The translations under genes were made by a program, and so were the position numbers. Positions 48,357 to 54,826 of a stretch of 64,000 nucleotides of DNA are shown in pieces. This stretch comes from JAFGVL01 sp031553685 (GTDB lineage Bacteria; Bacteroidota; Bacteroidia; Bacteroidales; Paludibacteraceae), in the NCBI GenBank assembly GCA_031553685.1, contig JAVBLE010000011.1, forward strand, positions 1 to 64,000. The letters run 5' to 3'. Each line of letters begins with the position of its first letter. The first letter of the stretch is position 1. The notes under the pieces are model-generated. The model saw only the letters and a program-made list of their open reading frames with translations, was not told the DNA's origin and searched no databases.

Positions 48357-49697
48357 CTAATTACACATTGCGCAACTCTCGCAACGCGACAATTCACCCC
48401 GAAAGCGTTTTTCGACCAAATAGCGAATATTTTCTTTCAATGCCGGCAGATTAATGTGTTCAATCACATCATCCACAAAGGCAAACATAAGCAACATACG
48501 CGCTTCCGCCTCTGAAATGCCCCGCGAACGCAAGTAAAACAAAGCGTCATCATTCAGTTGCCCGACGGTTGCACCGTGAGAGCATTTTACATCATCGGCA
48601 TAAATTTCGAGTTGAGGCTTGGTGTTCATGCGGGCATCGCGTGTGAGGCAAATGTTTTTGTTGGTTTGGAATGCCTGTGTTTTTTGCGCGTCTTTTGCCA
48701 CCAGAATTTTTCCGGCAAACGCTCCACGCGATTTATCATCCAATACATACTTGTACAATTCTTTGCTGCGACAATTCGGCACTGCGTGATGGATAAAAGT
48801 GTTGTTGTCAATATGTTGTTCCTTATCGCCGATAGCCATGCCACACAGGGTGATTTCGGCATGCTCGCCCGCCAGGTTAATGTGCACATTGTTGCGTGTA
48901 GCGCCATTGTGCAGCGTAATGTCATTGACAACCACGCACGACGAAGCAGCTTGCTCTACAAACAACGAACCGATATTGGTAGTTTCTTTGCTTGTGGTTT
49001 CGAGTTTGTAATGTTCGTAATGGGCTTTTTCGCCTACAAAAACTTCGGTTACACGGTTGGCAAGGAACTTTTTGCGGTTCATCGTGTGTGCGCAAACGAG
49101 TACTTTGGCTTGTGCGCCTTTCTCAATAATAATGAGATTGCGGCTGTTTGCCAGCAAATCTACATCAGCACGCACAGCATTGATAAGTTGAATCGGCTTT
49201 TCGATATGTACACCTTCGGGCACATATAGGAAAAAGCCGTCTTGGGCAAATGCTGTATTAAAAGCAACTGTGCCGTCTTTGTCGGTTTGGGCAGCTTTGC
49301 CATAATATTTTGCTACCAAATCGGGGTGCGACTGTGCAAACTGCCGCAAGCTACCTGCCAATACACCTTCGGGTAGAGACGGGGCATGCCCCGTCTTCAC
49401 ATAAAATTGGTCATTTACCACAAAAAACAGATGCGAATTGATGCCCGATACGCCGCAATGACAAATTTCATACGGACTTACAGGGATCTCAATAGCGTTG
49501 AGGTTCATCCCGTAATCGGGCGCAAACCATTGGGCAATATCCGAGTAAAGGAAATCTTCCTGCTTGGTGCTGGGGAAGCCTAATCGGCAAAATTCCTCGA
49601 ATGCAGCCTCGCGCTTCGCATTCATCACTGCTGCGGAGTGCTTCTCAATCATTGCTTTTCCCTCTTGGTAGAGGTTTATGTATTGTTGTTTAATCAT
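48357..49697 (-). CDS. sufD: Fe-S cluster assembly protein SufD
   Basis: A 446-residue subunit of the SufBC2D scaffold that builds iron-sulfur clusters. Landmarks: GFPSTKQEDFLYSD near the start, VLVCAHTMNRKKFLANRVTEV and YEHYKLE in the beta-helix core, and SRGAFAGKILV, KCSHGATVGQLNDDALFYLRSRG (given as GATVGQLNDDALFYLRSRG) near the end, with EARMLLMFAFVDDV. Complete. It is separated from sufC by 1.3 kb holding a divergent small membrane gene and a RhuM-like gene. A 20-bp GCATGC-centred palindrome sits inside the coding region. Confidence 0.95.
   Translation of the reverse strand: MIKQQYINLYQEGKAMIEKHSAAVMNAKREAAFEEFCRLGFPSTKQEDFLYSDIAQWFAPDYGMNLNAIEIPVSPYEICHCGVSGINSHLFFVVNDQFYVKTGHAPSLPEGVLAGSLRQFAQSHPDLVAKYYGKAAQTDKDGTVAFNTAFAQDGFFLYVPEGVHIEKPIQLINAVRADVDLLANSRNLIIIEKGAQAKVLVCAHTMNRKKFLANRVTEVFVGEKAHYEHYKLETTSKETTNIGSLFVEQAASSCVVVNDITLHNGATRNNVHINLAGEHAEITLCGMAIGDKEQHIDNNTFIHHAVPNCRSKELYKYVLDDKSRGAFAGKILVAKDAQKTQAFQTNKNICLTRDARMNTKPQLEIYADDVKCSHGATVGQLNDDALFYLRSRGISEAEARMLLMFAFVDDVIEHINLPALKENIRYLVEKRFRGELSRCESCAMCN
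49377..49396. repeat. 20-bp perfect palindrome inside sufD
   Basis: AGACGGGGCATGCCCCGTCT, read in frame as part of KTGHAPSL in SufD. It has the form of dispersed GCATGC-centred palindromes (compare 34341-34379 and 34661-34690) and appears tolerated within a surface loop of the protein. Confidence 0.6.
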
Positions 49698-49723
49698 TTT
49701 TTATGCTGATTATGCTTTTTTGC

Positions 49724-49743
49724 ATTATGCAAATTTGCATAAT
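49724..49743. promoter_or_regulatory. 20-bp perfect palindrome between sufD and a divergent gene
   Basis: ATTATGCAAATTTGCATAAT lies 27 bp upstream of sufD (minus) and 106 bp upstream of the small membrane gene (plus). A dimeric regulator could bind it; upstream of sufC a related ATTTTGCAAAAT occurs at 51815-51826. Confidence 0.45.
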
Positions 49744-49800
49744 TATATCTTGTTGAAAAAAAGGAATAGTAATTTTTCTTGTTTTTTCGAATATAAAATC

Positions 49801-49808
49801 TATCTTTG
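49801..49808 (+). promoter_or_regulatory. Promoter -7 box (TATCTTTG) of the small membrane gene
   Basis: TAnnTTTG match on the plus strand, 41 bp upstream of the ATG at 49850. Confidence 0.55.
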
Positions 49809-49849
49809 TTGTGAAATAAATCTAATATTAACTAATAAATTTGAAAACT

Positions 49850-50020
49850 ATGGCAGCAAATGCACCAAAACAAATGACTTTAATTATTGCTTTAATCTTA
49901 GCAGGTGTAAGTCTTTTAGGGTATTTTATCACAATCCCTTTTATTTCAGCGTATGTTTTTTGGATTTTATTAATTGCATTTATTTTGTTAGTAGCAGGCT
50001 GCTTTATAAAAGGCTTGTAA
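49850..50020 (+). CDS. Small two-helix membrane protein
   Basis: A 56-residue protein that is easy to miss because of its length. It starts MAANAPKQMTL, then has two membrane segments: LIIALILAGVSLLGYFIT and YVFWILLIAFILLVAGCF, ending IKGL. A TATCTTTG box lies 41 bp upstream, and a textbook terminator (50042-50069) follows 22 bp after the TAA. Those signals on both sides make it a real gene despite its size. It is transcribed against the surrounding suf genes. Function unknown; small membrane proteins of this shape are common in Bacteroidota. Confidence 0.75.
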   Translation: MAANAPKQMTLIIALILAGVSLLGYFITIPFISAYVFWILLIAFILLVAGCFIKGL

Positions 50021-50041
50021 ACTTTCAATCAGATTTTTCAG

Positions 50042-50069
50042 AGGGCGATTTTATATCGCCCTTTTTTTA
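50042..50069 (+). terminator. Intrinsic terminator of the small membrane gene
   Basis: GGGCGAT-TTTAT-ATCGCCC followed by TTTTTTTAT. Its last bases touch the stop codon of the convergent RhuM-like gene (50067). Confidence 0.88.
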
Positions 50070-50891
50070 TTTCTCGGCTTTTTCTTTATAAAGTTCTGTT
50101 CGCATTATTTCCATCTTTGAAAAAGCAAACAACTTCTTTCCCAAATCTTTGAGCGAGGCGCCTATATGATACACCACATCGTCAATAATCAAAAACCGGT
50201 CGTGAAAAGAACTTGATTCTTTCATTTGTACAGGTTCATATTGTGCATTGTGTTTTTTCAAATCCAATTGTAATTGAACTGAAATCTGTTTGGTGTAAAT
50301 CTCTGCCCTGACTTCCGTTTGCCGTTTCGATAAAAGGAGCAAAACTGTTTCGTCGATATAATTATCAATCAAAACAACCGTTTTCGTTGCCGATTTTATC
50401 AGGTCGGCGGCAAAAGCATAGGCGTCAAAAATTTGTCCTTCGAAAAACACGCCTTGCACAGGTGGCAATGAAGTGCGAACAAAGAAATCTATCTTTTTCT
50501 CGTTTTCCGTCACACGATTTTCCAATCGTTCAAACCTTTCGTGAATGGCGTAACCTTTTAGAATGTAGTCTTTTAATACTTTGTTTGCCCAAATGCGAAA
50601 TTGTGTGCCTCGTTGAGATTTGACACGATAACCTACGGAAATGATTACATCGAGGCTGTAAAAAGCAGTTGGTCGGTCGGAATTTGCAATTTGCAAAAAA
50701 TGCAAATTGCTTTTTTCTTCTAATTCGTTTTCTTGAAAAACATTTTTAATATGGCGCGAAATTACAGATACATGTCTTTCAAAAAGGATTTCCATTTGTG
50801 CTTGTGTAAGCCAAACTGTTTCATTTTCGAGCCTAACTTCGACTTCGACTGCATTATTAGATTGATATAGAATTATTTCACTTTTGTCCAT
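50067..50891 (-). CDS. RhuM family protein with PLD-like C-terminal part
   Basis: A 274-residue protein. The N-terminal ~130 residues are RhuM-like: ILYQSNNAVEVEVRLENETVWLTQAQMEILF (quoted in part: NETVWLTQAQMEILF), ISRHIKNVF, YSLDVIISVGYRVKSQRGTQFRIWA (in part: DVIISVGYRVKSQRGTQFR) and VLKDYILKGYAI, a helix-turn-helix-like fold found in mobile and defence regions. The C-terminal part has TVVLIDNYIDE and SSFHDRFLIIDDVVYHIGASL (His230 region), resembling one half of a phospholipase D-like active site. Function unknown; regulator or nuclease-like protein are options. It interrupts the suf gene cluster between sufC and sufD. Confidence 0.82.
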   Translation of the reverse strand: MDKSEIILYQSNNAVEVEVRLENETVWLTQAQMEILFERHVSVISRHIKNVFQENELEEKSNLHFLQIANSDRPTAFYSLDVIISVGYRVKSQRGTQFRIWANKVLKDYILKGYAIHERFERLENRVTENEKKIDFFVRTSLPPVQGVFFEGQIFDAYAFAADLIKSATKTVVLIDNYIDETVLLLLSKRQTEVRAEIYTKQISVQLQLDLKKHNAQYEPVQMKESSSFHDRFLIIDDVVYHIGASLKDLGKKLFAFSKMEIMRTELYKEKAEK

Positions 50892-50999
50892 AAACTTCTT
50901 TGTTTTCAGTTGTCATAACCACGATTTATAGGATTATAAGATTAATATAAAATTCTTTCATCTTACTAATCCTTTAAATCAAGAAAATTATGGTTTAGA

Positions 51000-51755
51000 C
51001 TATTCCCCCAGCTCCTTCTTAATCCAATCATATCCTTTCTCTTCCAATTCAAGCGCCAATTCTTTGCCTGCCGATTTCACAATCTTACCTTTGTAAAGCA
51101 CATGTACAAAATCGGGCACAATATAATCTAACAATCTTTGATAATGGGTAATAACAATCGTCGAGTTTTCGGCTGATTTCAGTTTATTAACCCCACTGGC
51201 TACAATGCGTAAGGCGTCGATATCCAAGCCCGAATCGGTTTCGTCAAGGATAGACAATTTCGGCTCAAGCATTGCCATTTGGAATATCTCGTTGCGTTTT
51301 TTTTCTCCGCCCGAAAATCCTTCGTTTACCGAACGGTTGGCGAGTTTGTTGTCCAACTCTACGATTTCTTTTTTCTCACGCATTAGTTTGAGGAAATCGG
51401 ATGCAGACATGGGTTCCAAGCCATGATACTTGCGCTGCTCATTCACGGCGGCACGCATAAAGTTTACCATACTCACACCCGGAATCTCTACCGGATATTG
51501 GAAACTAAGGAAAACGCCTTCGCGCGCACGGTCTTCGGGCGATAGTTCCAACAGGTTTTTGCCGTTGAACCACACTTCGCCTTCGGTTACGGCAAATGCC
51601 GGATGCCCTGCAAGTACCGACGAAAGGGTACTTTTACCCGCACCGTTTGGTCCCATAATGGCGTGCACTTCGCCCGCGTTTACGGTCAGGTTTATTCCTT
51701 TTAATATTTCTTTGCCGTTGATATTGGCGTGTAGGTTTTTGATTTCGAGTAACAT
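51000..51755 (-). CDS. sufC: Fe-S cluster assembly ATPase SufC
   Basis: A 251-residue ABC-type ATPase that drives the SufBC2D complex. Walker A is GPNGAGKST (residues 35-43), the signature is FSGGEKKRNE with the Lys-rich stretch typical of SufC, Walker B is LSILDETDSGLDIDALR, and the switch His is in VITHYQRLL. Complete. It is flanked by an unrelated 422-residue gene upstream and the RhuM-like gene downstream, so the usual sufB-sufC-sufD series is broken on both sides. Upstream bases carry GCATTTTGC repeats and no clear TAnnTTTG box. Confidence 0.96.
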   Translation of the reverse strand: MLLEIKNLHANINGKEILKGINLTVNAGEVHAIMGPNGAGKSTLSSVLAGHPAFAVTEGEVWFNGKNLLELSPEDRAREGVFLSFQYPVEIPGVSMVNFMRAAVNEQRKYHGLEPMSASDFLKLMREKKEIVELDNKLANRSVNEGFSGGEKKRNEIFQMAMLEPKLSILDETDSGLDIDALRIVASGVNKLKSAENSTIVITHYQRLLDYIVPDFVHVLYKGKIVKSAGKELALELEEKGYDWIKKELGE

Positions 51756-51855
51756 ATCTTTGATTTACTATTTTATTATTTACTATTTGGGATATTTCGC
51801 ATTTTGCGTAACGCATTTTGCAAAATATTATTACATTTTCTCTATGTATCCTTGA

Positions 51856-53124
51856 TTAAAGCCTATATTCAAAATGCATTTTGTCTATTTTTTTTTTAAA
51901 ACGAACTTTTAATCCTTTTTCTTCAAAATAATGAATGGTTTTATTGATATTCTTTTTCTCTGAAAACATAATATCCCCAAAAATAACTTTATTATTAATA
52001 TTTACATTCTCTGCTTGTATATTTATTTTTTCCTTAGGTATAGAAATGTTTACTCCGCTGTGTATTACCAATCTTGAGGAATTTAATAATTCTACATTTT
52101 CACCCGAATAATCAATCACAATACCTGTTCCGCCGATTTCAGATTTTGGCAGACAGATATTCTTGATCTGAAGATTTATTCCTTTTTGGGTCTCAAATCT
52201 AAATTTAGATATATTCACAAGTATTTCGGTTGAGCTGTAGTTTCCTAAACTATCGGTTAATGCTTTGTTCTCTATATCATCCCATTTACGAAGCATATTT
52301 GCGTCAATGATTAGGCCGATGAATTCAGAATTTGACCACAATCCAATACTCTGAGTGAAAAGATTTCTTACATTTGTATTGAAAAAAAGGTTTATTTTGC
52401 TCTCTTCAATAATATTTAATATATGCGGTATAGTGTCGGTAAGAATAAATGTATTGAGCAAAAAATCTTCAAAAGGCACATTATTTTTATCCAGCGCAAC
52501 AAGTAGCGGATCAAAGAATTGACCAGTTTCAAGTTCTTTGTATTCGAGTTTGATGTTTGTGTTATATTTTTGATTAATTGTATCAATAAAAGATTCTATT
52601 CCCCCTGTTGAGCTATACATAAAAATCGAAAAAAGAACTGATTTAGGTTTAGTTATTTTGAGCAAAATGTTGACATAATTTTTAGCCGTTGGTTCAATTT
52701 CATTTTCCCAATCAAAATTCGGGATATATTTACTTATAGGACGAGATATTACGGAACCTATTTCAAATTCAACATTTTTTGAACAAGGTGTAATATTTAT
52801 ACTAATGCTATCTTCTGGGTGAATAAACATTGTTGGACTTTTGAAAGAAACAAGTGTTAAATTCCAAGAAGAATTCAGCGTTTGAAGATTTTTATATGCA
52901 AAACCATTAAAAGTCTCTTCACCTCCTGCAAGTTTCCAATCAATCAACTTGCTAAACATTTTATAATCTGTAAGGCGATTAAATCGTGGCAAATAGTTAT
53001 ATTTGATTGGCTCGTTCTTTTGGCAAGTACAAGCATTCATATCAACTGTTATATTTTTTTGAGCTACAAGGTATGCGCATGCATAAGCAATAAAAATTCC
53101 GAGTAGTAATATTTTGACTTTCAT
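51856..53124 (-). CDS. Hypothetical exported protein
   Basis: A 422-residue protein from the ATG ending at 53124; a longer frame would overlap sufB. The start MKVKILLLGIFIAYACAYL is a signal sequence or anchor. The mature part has a CTCQKNEP Cys pair, WNLTLVSFKSPTMFIHPEDS, and many Ile/Asn-rich strands, with a repetitive C-terminal part (INIQAENVNINNKVIFGDIMF) that could form a beta-solenoid or sandwich. I recognise no family. It is AT-rich compared with the suf genes on either side and separates sufB from sufC by about 1.4 kb, which suggests insertion. The role is unknown. Confidence 0.7.
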   Translation of the reverse strand: MKVKILLLGIFIAYACAYLVAQKNITVDMNACTCQKNEPIKYNYLPRFNRLTDYKMFSKLIDWKLAGGEETFNGFAYKNLQTLNSSWNLTLVSFKSPTMFIHPEDSISINITPCSKNVEFEIGSVISRPISKYIPNFDWENEIEPTAKNYVNILLKITKPKSVLFSIFMYSSTGGIESFIDTINQKYNTNIKLEYKELETGQFFDPLLVALDKNNVPFEDFLLNTFILTDTIPHILNIIEESKINLFFNTNVRNLFTQSIGLWSNSEFIGLIIDANMLRKWDDIENKALTDSLGNYSSTEILVNISKFRFETQKGINLQIKNICLPKSEIGGTGIVIDYSGENVELLNSSRLVIHSGVNISIPKEKINIQAENVNINNKVIFGDIMFSEKKNINKTIHYFEEKGLKVRFKKKIDKMHFEYRL

Positions 53125-53155
53125 ATTAAATTTAGGTTCAAAACAAAAATACCAA

Positions 53156-54604
53156 TTATCCCACACTTCCCTCCAAACTTACCTGCAACAATTTTTGCGC
53201 TTCTACTGCAAATTCCATGGGCAGTTTATTCAGTACTTCTTTGGCATAACCGTTTACAATCAGCGCAATGGCATCTTCCGTTCCAATGCCGCGTTGGTTG
53301 CAATAAAACACTTGGTCTTCGCTGATTTTGGATGTGGTGGCTTCGTGTTCCACAATGGCTGTCGGGTTGTGCACATCCATGTAGGGGAATGTGTGTGCGC
53401 CGCACTTGTCGCCCAAGAGAAGGCTGTCGCACTGCGAGAAATTGTAGGCATTGTCTGCCTTGCCTATCACTTTTACCAGTCCGCGATAGCTGTTCTGGCT
53501 GTGTCCTGCCGAGATACCTTTGGACACAATATGGCTGCGGGTGTTTTTGCCCAGATGAATCATCTTGGTGCCGGTGTCGGCTTGCTGGTAGTTGTTGGTT
53601 ACGGCTACGGAGTAAAATTCGCCCGACGAGTTGTCGCCTTGCAAAATGCAACTCGGGTATTTCCAAGTGATAGCCGAACCGGTTTCGACTTGTGTCCACG
53701 ATATTTTAGAGAAATCGCCTTTGCAAATCGCCCGTTTGGTTACGAAGTTGTAAATACCGCCTTTGCCGTTTTTGTCGCCCGGATACCAGTTTTGCACGGT
53801 CGAGTATTTCACTTCGGCGCGTTCATGCACAATGATTTCTACAATAGCGGCGTGCAGTTGGTTTTCGTCGCGCTGTGGGGCGGTGCAGCCTTCGAGGTAT
53901 GACACATAGGCATCGTCGTCGGCAACAATAAGTGTGCGCTCAAACTGCCCGGTGTTCATGGCATTGATCCGGAAATAGGTCGAAAGCTCCATCGGGCAGC
54001 GAACGCCTTTGGGGATATACACAAACGAACCGTCGCTAAACACGGCTGTATTGAGTGCAGCAAAATAATTGTCGGTGTACGGCACTACCTTGCCGAGATA
54101 TTGTTTTATCAACTCGGGATAGTCTTTTACCGCTTCGCTAAATGAACAAAAGATTACGCCTTGTTCTGCCAACTTTTCTTTAAAAGTAGTCTTTACCGAA
54201 ACGCTGTCCAACACGGCATCAACAGCCATGTTGCTTACACCTGCCAAAATGCCTTGTTCGTGCAATGGGATACCGAGTTTGTCAAAAGTTTTGAGTAATT
54301 CGGGATCCACTTCGTCCATGCTTTTCGGACCTTCTTTCTTTTTGGGAGCGGCGTAATAGTAAATATCCTGATAATCTATTTCGGGAATAGTGAGATGTGC
54401 CCAAGTCGGCATTTCGAGGGTTGTCCAATGCCGGTAGGCTTTCAGCCGCATTTCGAGCAGCCATTCAGGTTCTTCCTTTTTGGACGAAATAAGCCGAACA
54501 ATATCTTCGTTCAGCCCTTTGGGTATGTAGTCGGTTTCGATATCGGAGGTGAAACCGTATTTGTATTCGCCCTGCGTGAGGTCATTTAGTATGTCTTCCG
54601 GCAT
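53156..54604 (-). CDS. sufB: Fe-S cluster assembly protein SufB
   Basis: A 482-residue scaffold subunit. Landmarks: YKYGFTSDIETDYIPKGL near the start, PEWLLEMRLKAYRHW, YIPKGVRCPMELSTYFRIN (in part PKGVRCPMELSTYFRIN), DDDAYVSYLEGCTAPQRDENQL with the conserved Cys, EIIVHERAEVKYSTVQNWYPG, and the late SQCDSLLLGDKCGAHTFPY with the catalytic Cys region. The final EHEATTSKISEDQVFYCNQRG is conserved (quoted in part: HEATTSKISEDQVFY). Complete. A TATCTTTG promoter box lies 26 bp upstream, separate from the infB terminator. Confidence 0.96.
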   Translation of the reverse strand: MPEDILNDLTQGEYKYGFTSDIETDYIPKGLNEDIVRLISSKKEEPEWLLEMRLKAYRHWTTLEMPTWAHLTIPEIDYQDIYYYAAPKKKEGPKSMDEVDPELLKTFDKLGIPLHEQGILAGVSNMAVDAVLDSVSVKTTFKEKLAEQGVIFCSFSEAVKDYPELIKQYLGKVVPYTDNYFAALNTAVFSDGSFVYIPKGVRCPMELSTYFRINAMNTGQFERTLIVADDDAYVSYLEGCTAPQRDENQLHAAIVEIIVHERAEVKYSTVQNWYPGDKNGKGGIYNFVTKRAICKGDFSKISWTQVETGSAITWKYPSCILQGDNSSGEFYSVAVTNNYQQADTGTKMIHLGKNTRSHIVSKGISAGHSQNSYRGLVKVIGKADNAYNFSQCDSLLLGDKCGAHTFPYMDVHNPTAIVEHEATTSKISEDQVFYCNQRGIGTEDAIALIVNGYAKEVLNKLPMEFAVEAQKLLQVSLEGSVG

Positions 54605-54629
54605 TGTGTTATAACAAATAAATTTTTTT

Positions 54630-54637
54630 CAAAGATA
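54630..54637 (-). promoter_or_regulatory. Promoter -7 box (TATCTTTG) of sufB
   Basis: TAnnTTTG match on the minus strand, 26 bp upstream of the sufB ATG. Confidence 0.6.
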
Positions 54638-54770
54638 AAATTTTTATTTCAAACAAGTATCTTGTTGCTTAAATTATTCTTTCAATTCAAAATTAATTAA
54701 AGGAAAAAGTATTGGTAGAACTTTTTGCAGTAGATTGCAAATGAGCAATTTTTATGAAGTAAATTTATAT

Positions 54771-54801
54771 AAAAAGAGAAAAGGCGCGAATTGCTCGCGC
54801 C
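54771..54801 (-). terminator. Intrinsic terminator of the rimP-nusA-infB operon
   Basis: GGCGCGA (54783-54789) pairs with TCGCGCC (54795-54801); the minus strand continues TTTTCTCTTTTT. It lies 26 bp past the infB stop. Confidence 0.85.
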
Positions 54802-54826
54802 CATTTTCAAGTTATATAAGAAGATT

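Noticed and set aside
49828..50028. 66-residue minus-strand frame
   Set aside because: It is antisense to the two-helix membrane protein at 49850-50020, which has a promoter box and a terminator.
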